Source: JBLHKS01 sp047620505
GTDB taxonomy: Bacteria > Verrucomicrobiota > Verrucomicrobiia > Verrucomicrobiales > DEV007
NCBI GenBank assembly: GCA_047620505.1
Contig: JBLHKS010000280.1
Coordinates: 1 to 8,587, forward strand
Direction: 5' to 3'
DNA: 8,587 nt
Positions 1-6,511 of this stretch are shown piece after piece. The first letter of the stretch is position 1. Each line of letters begins with the position of its first letter. The notes below the pieces were generated by a model. The model was not told the DNA's origin, did no database searches, and saw only the letters and a list, made by a program, of their open reading frames with translations. The position numbers and the translations under genes were made by a program.

Positions 1-179
1 TTGCTGAAGGCGACTACCTCGCTCTGCTCAGCGCGGGCGCTTACGGATTTGTGATGGCTTCGAACTACAACACGCGGCCGTTTCCGGCAGAGATTCTGAT
101 CGACGGCGATCAGGCGCACGTGATCCGGGAGCGGCAGAGTTTCGAGCAGCTGCTGGCGGGCGAAAAGATTCCCGGCTGA
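1..179 (+). CDS. lysA: Diaminopimelate decarboxylase, C-terminal fragment (partial at window edge)
   Basis: This is the 3' end of a gene whose start lies before the window; the reading frame runs from base 3 to the TGA at 177-179 (58 residues visible). The fragment reads SAGAYGFVMASNYNTRP and continues PAEILIDGD, the conserved C-terminal part of the PLP-dependent (fold III) decarboxylases. The GAYG Tyr and the SNYN.RP stretch are hallmarks of meso-diaminopimelate decarboxylase, which makes L-lysine from meso-DAP in the cytoplasm. The ending (ERQSFEQLLAGEKIPG) is the usual LysA tail, so the gene appears intact at this end. Arginine and ornithine decarboxylases share the fold, but the GAY..xMxSNYN wording favours LysA. 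The next gene starts 45 bp downstream on the same strand, so co-transcription is possible. Confidence 0.9.
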   Translation, partial: AEGDYLALLSAGAYGFVMASNYNTRPFPAEILIDGDQAHVIRERQSFEQLLAGEKIPG

Positions 180-224
180 GTTTTCGGTTTCCAGAAATCA
201 GTTTCCAGTCAACTGTTTAACCCC

Positions 225-953
225 ATGAAGGCGGCTCTATCTTTTGCTCTACTATTCTGGATCCTCGTCGCGCCGGCGCAGGCGATTTTCGATAAGGACG
301 GCGAGCACATTATCGTCAGCGGCGGACCTGCTCTGCGCGAGTGGGAAAACTTTCGAGTCGAAGCGCAGCGCCACGACTTCTGGTGGGGCAATTTCGCCCG
401 CGCGGCTCGGGTCAAAATGCAGGAGCTGCGAGCGGAGAATGGGCCGAAAGCGCGGATCACCTGGCTGGTCTATCGAAAGGCCTACGAGAAACGCGGGAAA
501 GAGGACAACACCGATTACGTTTCGCATGTGATTTCTATCCGAGACCGCGAAGATGTGCGCTGCAAGCTGGTCTGGTTCGAAACGAAGGAGCAGTTGATCA
601 ACTATCTAAATTCCGGGATGAATCGTGCCGACTTCAAAATCAAGAGCTTCGATTTTTTCGGTCACTCGAATAAGTATTGCTTCGCCTTCGACTACAGCGG
701 CGAGATTCTGGGCGCATCGAAGTGTTTTCTGCATCAGGATGATTTGAAATTGCTGAATCGCGGGATTTTCGCGCGAGGGGCAAAGAATCAGAGCTGGGGC
801 TGTCATACGGGCGAGGCGATGTCGGCAGCCTGGCGGCGCACAACCGGGACTCGACTCCGAGGGGCGGTCGGCAAAACAGATTACGCGAATTGCTGGGTTA
901 ACGATGGAACTTTACCGGTAGTCAGCCCGGGCGGTCGTTGGACAACAGGCTAA
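225..953 (+). CDS. Secreted protein with putative clan CD (caspase/CHAT-like) His-Cys dyad
   Basis: The product is 242 residues with a typical Sec signal peptide (K2, hydrophobic core 5-18, likely cut after APAQA at residue 20). I do not recognise the family by name. The C-terminal half shows a suggestive pattern: a hydrophobic strand ending in FDFFGHS (His147), then about 45 residues later SWGCHTGEAMSAAW (Cys193), followed by GTRLRGAVGKTDY. In caspases, gingipain/C11 and CHAT proteins the catalytic His follows a strand in a hhGH motif and the catalytic Cys sits in a hxxCxTG-like motif before a helix and a GaxG strand. By that analogy this could be a secreted cysteine peptidase or an inactive relative. 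That is motif-level inference only. No clear Shine-Dalgarno precedes the ATG; the start is supported by the signal peptide beginning right there. bioB begins 17 bp after its stop. Confidence 0.75.
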   Translation: MKAALSFALLFWILVAPAQAIFDKDGEHIIVSGGPALREWENFRVEAQRHDFWWGNFARAARVKMQELRAENGPKARITWLVYRKAYEKRGKEDNTDYVSHVISIRDREDVRCKLVWFETKEQLINYLNSGMNRADFKIKSFDFFGHSNKYCFAFDYSGEILGASKCFLHQDDLKLLNRGIFARGAKNQSWGCHTGEAMSAAWRRTTGTRLRGAVGKTDYANCWVNDGTLPVVSPGGRWTTG

Positions 954-970
954 TTCCAGATTTTTTACGC

Positions 971-1966
971 ATGAAATTCGATTCGCTGCACGCGACCTAT
1001 CACCAACCGTTTTTCGCTCTGCTCAAGCAGGCTCGAGAAGTTCACGAAGCCAACTGGCCCGAAAATGAAGTTCAGCTCTGCACGCTGCTGAGCATCAAAA
1101 CCGGCGGCTGCAGCGAGGATTGCTCGTATTGCGCTCAAAGCGCCCGCTACAGCACGGGCGTCGACGCCGAAAAGCTGATGCCGAAGTGCGATATCCTTGA
1201 TCGAGCCCGCGAGGCGCGGGAAAACGGGTCGACGCGCTTCTGCATGGGCGCTGCGTGGAAAGGCGTTCGCGAAGGAACGAAGCGGTTCGACGAAGTTCTC
1301 GGAATCGTGAGCGACGTCGCAGAACTCGGGATGGAAGTCTGCGTAACGCTCGGCGAGCTCGGTGCGAACGAAGCGATCAAGCTCAAGGATGCGGGCGTCA
1401 CGGCCTACAACCACAACATCGATACTTCGCCTGAGCATTACGAAAATATCGTCACGACTCACACGTTTCAGGATCGGCTAAACACGATTCGGCACGTGCA
1501 GGACGCTGGGATGAGCGTCTGCAGCGGCGGGATCGTCGGCTTAGGCGAGACGGTCGACGATCGCCTGAAAATGCTGGAAGTTTTGAGCGAATTCAACCCG
1601 CAGCCCGAAAGCGTGCCGATCAACAGCCTGATGCCGATGCCAGGGACGCCGATGGAGAATTCCGAGCCAGTCAGCACGTTCGACCTGATCCGAATGATCG
1701 CGACGACGCGGATTGCCGTTCCAAAGGCGAAAGTCCGCCTGTCAGCCGGCCGGACGAACATGAGCGAGGAAACCCAGACGCTTTGCTTCTTCGCCGGCGC
1801 GAATTCGATTTTCTACGGCGATAAGCTGCTGACCGCAGGAAATCCGGGAGCGAAGCAGGATCTCGCGCTGATCGAAAAGCTCGATCTCAAGCCCCAGGCA
1901 CCCAATCCAGCTCTGGCCGCGCCAGCAGCTGCTGAAGAGCGTCATCTGGAACCGGCCCTCGCATAA
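971..1966 (+). CDS. bioB: Biotin synthase
   Basis: BioB is a radical SAM enzyme that inserts sulfur into dethiobiotin, the last step of biotin synthesis. The radical SAM cluster motif is GGCSEDCSYCAQS (Cys47, Cys51, Cys54 counted from the ATG at 971). The second [2Fe-2S] site is also complete: Cys91 (FCMGAAW), Cys124 (EVCVTLGEL), Cys184 (SVCSGGIVGLGE) and the Arg of VRLSAGR (255-261). YNHNIDTS (146-153) and the NSLMPMPGTP stretch are further BioB signatures. Length is 331 residues, normal for the family. The frame is open to a TTG at 938, inside the upstream gene; I chose the ATG at 971 because the BioB-like sequence starts there and it avoids the overlap. No strong ribosome-binding site is visible. 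The C-terminal 25 residues form an Ala/Pro-rich tail without family features. No other bio genes lie in the window. Confidence 0.96.
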   Translation: MKFDSLHATYHQPFFALLKQAREVHEANWPENEVQLCTLLSIKTGGCSEDCSYCAQSARYSTGVDAEKLMPKCDILDRAREARENGSTRFCMGAAWKGVREGTKRFDEVLGIVSDVAELGMEVCVTLGELGANEAIKLKDAGVTAYNHNIDTSPEHYENIVTTHTFQDRLNTIRHVQDAGMSVCSGGIVGLGETVDDRLKMLEVLSEFNPQPESVPINSLMPMPGTPMENSEPVSTFDLIRMIATTRIAVPKAKVRLSAGRTNMSEETQTLCFFAGANSIFYGDKLLTAGNPGAKQDLALIEKLDLKPQAPNPALAAPAAAEERHLEPALA

Positions 1967-1977
1967 ATCAGCGAGAC

Positions 1978-1995
1978 TGAACCGATTCCGGTTCA
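1978..1995. terminator. Compact hairpin between convergent genes (candidate shared terminator)
   Basis: The arms TGAACCG (1978-1984) and CGGTTCA (1989-1995) are perfectly complementary around an ATTC loop. The hairpin lies 11 bp after the bioB stop and overlaps the stop codon of the convergent pseudopilin gene (1993-1995). There is no T-tract on either side, so it is not a classic intrinsic terminator; it may act as a bidirectional 3'-end structure. A 7-bp stem of this kind could also be chance. Confidence 0.4.
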
Positions 1996-2535
1996 CATAC
2001 CCATGCGCAACTCGGACAACGTTTGAATTGTGCCGTCAGGAAGAATCATGAGCTGTCCGACTTCGTGGTTGTCCACTCGTTCGATCAGCCACGGCTGATT
2101 CCACATCCAAGGGGTATCAGCCCTGGCATCAAACTGCGTGGGAATGTAGGAACCAGTGAATTTTTTGTCGGTTTCGTGGCTGGTGCCCGCGCGGCGCTCC
2201 CTCGGGCAGATCCAGACACTTCGGTCGCCGCCGTAGGGAATAAGTTCCTTCATAAACACGTTAAAGAATTCATGGCCCTCTTCGCCGACATCGTCAGGCA
2301 CCTGGGGCCAATGCCCATTATCAGTGCAGTAAGCGTCGAAGCACACATACAGTGCCTGAAGGTGGAATGTGCATCCGACTCTTTCAGCTCTTGAGCGAAG
2401 GGACGCCCAGCTCAATGCGATGGTGCTGGCAAGGATCGTCATGATGGAAATCGTGACCATCATCTCAAGGATAGTGAACCCCTTTTTATTTCGGTCGGCT
2501 GGAGAAGACGGCTTCACTGATTTATTGAGCATCAT
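1993..2535 (-). CDS. Type IV pilin-like/pseudopilin protein with H-X9-DG tail
   Basis: The 180-residue product carries an N-terminal class III (prepilin) signal: a basic leader ending RNKKG19, then FTILE (Phe20, Glu24 at +5), then a hydrophobic helix to about residue 43. Prepilin peptidase would cut after Gly19 and methylate Phe20. The C-terminal region contains VDNHEVGQLMILPDG, in which His157 is followed by nine residues and Asp167-Gly168. This is the H-X9-DG motif of the prepilin-associated family expanded in Planctomycetes, Verrucomicrobia and relatives. Between them lie a Cys pair (Cys65, Cys70) and an SVWICP stretch typical of these proteins. It probably acts as a minor pseudopilin or a surface/secretion-associated protein in the envelope. 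Two adjacent ATG codons (2535 and 2532) could start it. The gene begins just after the terminator of the upstream - strand gene, so it likely has its own promoter, though I could not identify one. Confidence 0.9.
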   Translation of the reverse strand: MMLNKSVKPSSPADRNKKGFTILEMMVTISIMTILASTIALSWASLRSRAERVGCTFHLQALYVCFDAYCTDNGHWPQVPDDVGEEGHEFFNVFMKELIPYGGDRSVWICPRERRAGTSHETDKKFTGSYIPTQFDARADTPWMWNQPWLIERVDNHEVGQLMILPDGTIQTLSELRMGM

Positions 2536-2550
2536 GGTTAACTTTTTCAG

Positions 2551-2587
2551 AAAAAGAGAGACCGACGATCGCTCGCCGGTCTCTTTT
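2551..2587 (-). terminator. Rho-independent terminator of the 2610-3599 gene
   Basis: Read on the - strand, an AGAGACCG arm (+ strand 2577-2584) pairs with CGGTCTCT (2557-2564) across a 12-base loop and is followed directly by a CTTTTTCT tract (down to about 2550). A-T pairs extend the stem to about 11 bp with one G-U. It sits 23 bp past the stop codon of the secreted-protein gene. The + strand reading also gives a stem followed by TTTT, so it may be bidirectional. Confidence 0.85.
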
Positions 2588-2609
2588 CGATAAAAAGGAA
2601 GAAACGAGA

Positions 2610-3599
2610 TCAGTTGCCTGTAAGCGCCGCGTTGGCCGCTGCAGTCTGGGCAATCTGGACCGTCCGGCTGATTCGTCCGCCAAACACTCGGATCTTGGAG
2701 CTCAGATCCGGCTGAAGCGCCTGTCCCGCGACTGTGCCGCTGGAACTTGTTGTGGTCGATCCGTCAATATTGAAAACGAGTTCCTGAAGGGTCCCGGCTT
2801 GACCAGCGGCATTGGCAAATGTTGTGCCCGTAGTTGTTCCTGTGAAAACGCCAGCGGCGTTTGCAGCAATGGTGGCTGCAGAATCGCCAATAACACGGGT
2901 GCTTCCAGAGCTCGAAGTGGATCCGGTTGTCGAGTTTTCTCCGCCTCGAACCTGAATGAGTGCGGCACCGCCAGGAGCAGCCGCAATCGTGAGGCCGGGT
3001 TTGCTGAAAAGATTAATTTCGCCCTTTGCCGAATATCTCAATTGCGGCGAGCGCTGCGTGATTTTGCCCGTGAAGGCCAACGACAACGTTTCCGAGAGGC
3101 CGCTGATGTCGACGATTGCATTCACTGTTGAAGCGGAGCCAGCCGCAGATTGCTCCAGTTGCTCGACAATCGAACTCTGACCGGATCCCGCGCCGTTCAC
3201 CGTTCCGCTGGAAATATCGACGTGTCCGAAGGTTGATCCAAAATAGGCATTCCCCTCAACAAAGATCACCGTGTTTGATCTCGCGGTAAGAGATTGCGAA
3301 AGGAGACCTGGCGGGATCGCCGAACCGGATCCTGTGTTCTGGCTGAAGATCCCCACAATTTGGGTCAGCTCGTTGAAGTCGATCTCATCGAGCTCTTCGA
3401 TCTGTTTATTTACGGTGAAGCGAACAAATCCCGATCCATTTTTCAGAGTGACCGTTCCTTCATAAAGACCATCCGAGTTTGAATTCGAAAACGCGTCCGC
3501 GCTCAAATGGTCCCATGGTCCTCCCGTGATCGCGGATGCCTGCATGGCTCCGGCGATGACAATCCCTGCAATCAGTGAAATTAGCTTTCTACCGTTCAT
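2610..3599 (-). CDS. Secreted Ser/Thr/Gly-rich protein of unknown function
   Basis: I do not recognise this 329-residue protein. From the ATG at 3599 it has a clear Sec signal peptide (NGRK, hydrophobic 6-18, cut likely after QASA at residue 23). The mature part starts ITGGPWDHLSADAF and contains no cysteine. It has a putative beta-rich region with an acidic patch (EELDEIDFNE, about 68-77), then TVIFVEGNAYFGSTFGHVDIS (110-130), and low-complexity Ser/Thr/Gly stretches near 222-233 and 281-290. It ends in an Ala-rich QTAAANAALTGN tail. The composition suggests an extracellular or cell-surface, probably beta-structured protein. The frame is open upstream to 3638, but that would put 13 extra residues before the signal peptide, so 3599 is preferred. 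The 100-bp upstream region is A+T-rich and includes a TTGACC box (3635-3630, - strand) without a convincing -10. It resembles the 4732-5448 product in composition only. Confidence 0.85.
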   Translation of the reverse strand: MNGRKLISLIAGIVIAGAMQASAITGGPWDHLSADAFSNSNSDGLYEGTVTLKNGSGFVRFTVNKQIEELDEIDFNELTQIVGIFSQNTGSGSAIPPGLLSQSLTARSNTVIFVEGNAYFGSTFGHVDISSGTVNGAGSGQSSIVEQLEQSAAGSASTVNAIVDISGLSETLSLAFTGKITQRSPQLRYSAKGEINLFSKPGLTIAAAPGGAALIQVRGGENSTTGSTSSSGSTRVIGDSAATIAANAAGVFTGTTTGTTFANAAGQAGTLQELVFNIDGSTTTSSSGTVAGQALQPDLSSKIRVFGGRISRTVQIAQTAAANAALTGN

Positions 3600-3703
3600 G
3601 GGCCGATGAAACCACATTGTGAATACGCTGGTCAACAAAAAATAGCGGCTTATTAAATTTTTTTAAAATGATTTGGAAGTCCGAAATAGTCTCGACGGAA
3701 CAT

Positions 3704-4354
3704 TTATAGAGCCAGCAGCTGCTGAAGCGACATTTCAGCAAGCGACTCGACCCGATGAGTCGCTCCTTCAAATTCGATCGTCCGCGTGACATCGCACGGG
3801 ACGACGAGACAGCGCATACCCGCAGTCTGGGCAGCGCGAAGTCCATTCAAGGAATCCTCCAGGATGAGAACTTCGTCTGGATCGAGGCCGAGTCGCGCGG
3901 CGGCAAGCTGGAAGAGCTCAGGGGAGGGTTTCGGGCGCTGGACCAGATCGACGGTGACGACGTGTTGAAAATATTCGGCCAGTTCAAGCCGCTCCAGCCA
4001 GGACGGAACCCAGTCTTTACTGGAACTCGACGCGACCGCGCATCCGATTTCCGCTTGCCGGGCCTGTGCGAGCAGCGATTCGATACCTGGCATCGGCGCG
4101 GCGTCCTCGAGGAGTTCGGCGATCCGGCTGCGGCGAATTACGCCGAGTTCGTCCTCATCCAGGGAGCGTCCAGTGAGCTGCTCCAGCTCAGTGTGCGGGT
4201 TGTAATCCGCGAAATCCGTCCCGATGCACTGTTGGTAGGTTTCGATCAGCAGGTCATGACCGTGATCCGCGTAGCATTCGCGCCAGGCGGTATAAATCGG
4301 CATTTCGGTGTCGAGAATCAGCCCATCAAAGTAAAAAATCAGCCCTCGGATCAT
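3704..4354 (-). CDS. HAD-superfamily hydrolase-like protein lacking the nucleophilic Asp
   Basis: This 216-residue protein belongs to the beta-phosphoglucomutase/phosphoglycolate-phosphatase branch of HAD (alpha-helical cap after motif I). Motif I normally reads DFDGxxxDTE; here it is IFYFDGLILDTE, so the nucleophilic Asp is Tyr8 while the acid/base Asp10 and the Asp15-Thr16-Glu17 context remain. Motif II is VASSSS (Ser109-112), motif III is the Lys142 of RPKPSP, and motif IV is LEDSLNG (Glu166, Asp167), all intact. GAC to TAC is one base change (+ strand 4331-4333), so this may be a true substitution, a recent mutation or a sequencing error. As written, the normal phosphoaspartate cannot form. 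The start overlaps the end of the Rieske gene by 29 bp, so the two are probably translationally coupled. The gene ends LQQLLAL, with the 12-bp palindrome described elsewhere 9 bp from the stop. Confidence 0.93.
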   Translation of the reverse strand: MIRGLIFYFDGLILDTEMPIYTAWRECYADHGHDLLIETYQQCIGTDFADYNPHTELEQLTGRSLDEDELGVIRRSRIAELLEDAAPMPGIESLLAQARQAEIGCAVASSSSKDWVPSWLERLELAEYFQHVVTVDLVQRPKPSPELFQLAAARLGLDPDEVLILEDSLNGLRAAQTAGMRCLVVPCDVTRTIEFEGATHRVESLAEMSLQQLLAL

Positions 4355-4667
4355 GGTCGATTCTCACTCGGATTTCGCCATCTTCAATCTCCACCGGGTA
4401 AGATTTTACCCCGAGAATCGCAGGCAAGCTGAGCGCCTCGCCGGTTTCGAGATCAAACTGCGCACCATGCCAGGGGCAGGAGACGCATTTTTCATCGACC
4501 CAACCATCAGTCAGGCGGACTTCGGCGTGGGTGCAGCGGTCTTCGATCGCGAAAAATTCGCCGCCGACGTTAAAAACTCCAATCGGGGCCGCTTCGCCGT
4601 TCGGAAAAGATTTTGCTTTTCCCGGCTCAATTTCCGCAACTTTCGCCAAGGTTCTCAGTTCTCCCAT
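4326..4667 (-). CDS. Small Rieske [2Fe-2S] ferredoxin-like protein
   Basis: The 113-residue product is a single Rieske domain. The cluster ligands are visible as CTH (Cys45, His47) and CPWH (Cys64, His67), separated by 16 residues, followed by GAQFDLETGEAL, which is standard. Such proteins are the ferredoxin components of non-haem iron oxygenases or NirD-like subunits and act as cytoplasmic electron carriers. No oxygenase or reductase partner lies in the window. The chosen ATG at 4667 gives MGELRTLAKVAEIEPGKAK, where family members usually begin; the frame is open to a TTG at 4709. There is only a weak purine-rich stretch upstream. It is first in a two-gene unit with the HAD protein, overlapping it by 29 bp, and it is divergent from the secreted-protein gene at 4732. 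Confidence 0.92.
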   Translation of the reverse strand: MGELRTLAKVAEIEPGKAKSFPNGEAAPIGVFNVGGEFFAIEDRCTHAEVRLTDGWVDEKCVSCPWHGAQFDLETGEALSLPAILGVKSYPVEIEDGEIRVRIDHDPRADFLL

Positions 4668-4731
4668 GGGCCGACGCTCTCGCCAAATTCGTTTGACGGC
4701 AAGGGTCAACGGCCCGGAATATCTAACTGAA
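4668..4731. promoter_or_regulatory. Divergent intergenic region with a small inverted repeat
   Basis: This 64-bp gap separates the divergent Rieske and secreted-protein genes and must hold promoters for at least one of them. It contains TTGAC (4693-4697) and GTCAA (4705-4709) as a perfect inverted repeat with a 7-base spacer. TTGACG could serve as a -35 box on the + strand, but no -10 lies at the right distance. The repeat could be an operator or chance. Confidence 0.25.
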
Positions 4732-5448
4732 ATGAAACCGGCTACGTTTTACCTCACCGCCTGCTTTTTTGCCATCGCAGTCCTTTTCGCGCCTCGCGCT
4801 GCGGACGCTCAAGTCGTCGTTTACGATATCGTGTTCGAAGAAGTGGGGGAGAACGTCAACTACCGCACGTTTGACCCAGGATTTGTCGTGATGCCGCTGA
4901 CTGGAGGCAACGCCACTTTCGTCCTTCGATTTCAGGAGGGTCTCAGCCGTCAATTCGTTCAGGCAGTCGATTTTGGAGTCTATTTCATCGCGACGGAAGG
5001 TGCGAATCAGCGCGGAGTTCTCGCAAACGCGGACGCAGCGGATGGCGGGACGCCGATCAACACTTTCAACATGATCGGCGATCTCAACGCTTCAGTCAGC
5101 GCGACGGAAACCGCGACAGACGCGACCACAAACCAGACGACGACGATCACGACGGCAACGCTTCCGCGAACGTTGACCGGATACATTTTGACGACCGACA
5201 GCACGACGGCAGGGGTTTTCGACCGCAACGCTGGCTCGGCGGGCACGAGCCAGATCACGGCGACCTTGAACGAGACCCGGACGAAGACCGCCAACGACGC
5301 CGCGATTTCGCTGACCACTTCTCAAACCGTGGCCGACACGATCACTACGATCGTCGAAGAGCTGCTCGCCGGAAACGAAACCGAATTCATCGCTGACCCA
5401 ACAGCGGCGGCCGCCGCCGACACAGCAGCTGCTGGTAACGGAAACTAG
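4732..5448 (+). CDS. Secreted Thr/Ala-rich protein of unknown function
   Basis: This 238-residue protein has a clear Sec signal peptide (K2, hydrophobic 6-20, likely cut after AADA at residue 26, leaving Gln27). I do not recognise the family. The mature N-terminal half (QVVVYDIVFEEVGENVNYRT, then FVVMPLTGGNATFVLRF) looks like a beta-rich domain. Residues 120-160 are strongly Thr-rich (TTNQTTTITTATL), and the tail 221-238 is Ala-rich (ADPTAAAAADTAAAGNGN). The mature part contains no cysteine. The composition suggests an exported, surface or extracellular protein. The frame is open 201 bp further upstream, but that part lies antisense to the Rieske gene and would bury the signal peptide, so the ATG at 4732 is the better start. 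The 12-bp palindrome CAGCAGCTGCTG lies 14 bp before the stop and encodes part of the Ala tail. Confidence 0.82.
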   Translation: MKPATFYLTACFFAIAVLFAPRAADAQVVVYDIVFEEVGENVNYRTFDPGFVVMPLTGGNATFVLRFQEGLSRQFVQAVDFGVYFIATEGANQRGVLANADAADGGTPINTFNMIGDLNASVSATETATDATTNQTTTITTATLPRTLTGYILTTDSTTAGVFDRNAGSAGTSQITATLNETRTKTANDAAISLTTSQTVADTITTIVEELLAGNETEFIADPTAAAAADTAAAGNGN

Positions 5449-5537
5449 CCGACTTCCTGGCCGAGCCCGTCAGAATTGGACCAATTTTTGCTTTACGTCT
5501 TTCGTTTCTGGCGAAGCCTGCGGCCCCGATTCCTGAC

Positions 5538-6023
5538 ATGAGCACCACCGGCCCAGCAAGTTCCAGCATCGCACGCGTCGAGCCAGCGACTCTCGCCGAT
5601 CTCGATGAACTCGTCGATATGGTGATGCTGCTCTTTACCGAAGAAGAAGATTTCGAGCCGAATCGCCGGAAGCAGGAACACGGGCTGCGTTTGATTCTGG
5701 AACAGCCGAACCGCGGCCGGATTTTCGTGATCCGGACCGAACACAAGATCATCGGCATGTCCAACCTGCTGTTCACGATCAGCACAGCCGCAGGCGCATT
5801 CGTAATTCTGATGGAAGACGTCGTCATCCATCCCGATCACCGATCTCAGGGTTACGGATCACAGCTCATGAATTACGTGATCGACTTCGCGCGGAAGAAA
5901 AACTTCAAGCGGATCACGCTTCTGACGGACCAGATCAGCGCCGAATCGCAGCGCTTTTTCCAGAAGAGCGGCTTCCAGTTTTCGAAAATGATCCCGATGC
6001 GGATGATGATCGACACCGAATAA
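5538..6023 (+). CDS. GNAT-family N-acetyltransferase
   Basis: The product is 161 residues, the size of a single GNAT domain. The acetyl-CoA pyrophosphate-binding motif A is VVIHPDHRSQGYGSQL (95-110; RSQGYG matches R/QxxGxG/A). It is followed by the helix and strand NYVIDFARKKNF...ITLLTD and the motif B AESQRFFQKSGF (135-146). The N-terminal strand ARVEPATLADLDELVDMV is also typical. It transfers an acetyl group from acetyl-CoA to an amine; the substrate cannot be read from the sequence. The ATG at 5538 has no obvious Shine-Dalgarno; the next possible ATG would cut into the first strand, so 5538 stands. It follows the secreted-protein gene by 89 bp and converges on the Ser/Arg-rich gene, with only 14 bp between the two stop codons. 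Confidence 0.92.
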   Translation: MSTTGPASSSIARVEPATLADLDELVDMVMLLFTEEEDFEPNRRKQEHGLRLILEQPNRGRIFVIRTEHKIIGMSNLLFTISTAAGAFVILMEDVVIHPDHRSQGYGSQLMNYVIDFARKKNFKRITLLTDQISAESQRFFQKSGFQFSKMIPMRMMIDTE

Positions 6024-6038
6024 CGGCGCGGTCGCCGT
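6023..6038. terminator. GC hairpin between convergent stop codons
   Basis: ACGGCG (6023-6028) and CGCCGT (6033-6038) pair perfectly around a CGGT loop. The hairpin fills the 14-bp gap between the GNAT stop (6021-6023) and the convergent gene's stop (6038-6040) and shares bases with both. No T-tract follows. It has the same layout as the 1978-1995 hairpin and may act as a bidirectional 3'-end signal. Confidence 0.4.
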
Positions 6039-6442
6039 CAGTAGCTCTTCAAATAAACGCGGCTCCCGTTTTTCACGAGATGAGTCGCCCCGCTGGCTCC
6101 GCTTCCGCCGGAATTCACAAAATTCGGCCGCTTCTGCGTCCATTGGATCCGCTTGGAGCTACCCGACGACCGGCTGCTCCGGCTGCGTGAACTCGAACCC
6201 CGGCGCTTCGAACCAAAACGCGGCGCACTTCGATCCACCACAATCTTAAGCGGACCAGCTGGCATGTCGCCTTCGACCGCTGCTGCATCTGGATCAATCC
6301 GGCGTCCGAAGAGATCGAACAGACCGCCGCCGCTTTCTTCTTCCGCCTCAGGCGTGCTCGCCTCATCCTCGGCAACCAGCAGCTGCTGGCCGCCCATCAG
6401 GAGCGTCGCGATCAGGATCAATGGGGTTTTCGAGATTTTCAC
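6038..6442 (-). CDS. Small secreted Ser/Arg-rich protein of unknown function
   Basis: The product is 134 residues, starting at a GTG codon (6440-6442). Residues 1-24 form a Sec signal peptide (KISK, hydrophobic LILIATLLM, likely cut after LLVA). An acidic stretch follows (EDEASTPEAEEES, 25-37), then GGGLFDLFGRRIDPD. The C-terminal half is strongly basic and Ser/Arg-rich (RGSSSRSRSSRSSGSSKR, about 81-98) and ends GSRVYLKSY. I do not recognise it. The SR stretch could bind nucleic acid, polysaccharide or another acidic polymer outside the cytoplasm, but that is speculation. It lies 69 bp downstream of arsS on the same strand and may be co-transcribed with it, although nothing in it points to arsenic. 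The 12-bp palindrome falls in its signal-peptide region, encoding QQLL. Confidence 0.7.
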   Translation of the reverse strand: MKISKTPLILIATLLMGGQQLLVAEDEASTPEAEEESGGGLFDLFGRRIDPDAAAVEGDMPAGPLKIVVDRSAPRFGSKRRGSSSRSRSSRSSGSSKRIQWTQKRPNFVNSGGSGASGATHLVKNGSRVYLKSY

Positions 6443-6511
6443 GAGGTCGCGATCTTAATTCCAGAACCAAAAAAAACAAAACACAAAGGACAAAGCACAG
6501 CGTCGAAGCCG

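Noticed and set aside
187..208. Direct repeat GTTTCCAG (187-194 and 201-208) after lysA
   Set aside because: Two 8-mers in a short A+T-richer gap with no further copies; no basis for calling it a regulatory repeat.
938..970. Longer bioB start at a TTG codon
   Set aside because: It would overlap the upstream gene's last codons and add 11 residues not typical of BioB; the ATG at 971 fits better.
2023..2394. 123-codon open frame on the + strand
   Set aside because: It is antisense to the pseudopilin gene, whose prepilin signal and H-X9-DG motif are clear.
3755..4432. 225-codon open frame on the + strand
   Set aside because: It is antisense to the HAD and Rieske genes, both supported by motifs; the translation is Arg-rich and featureless.
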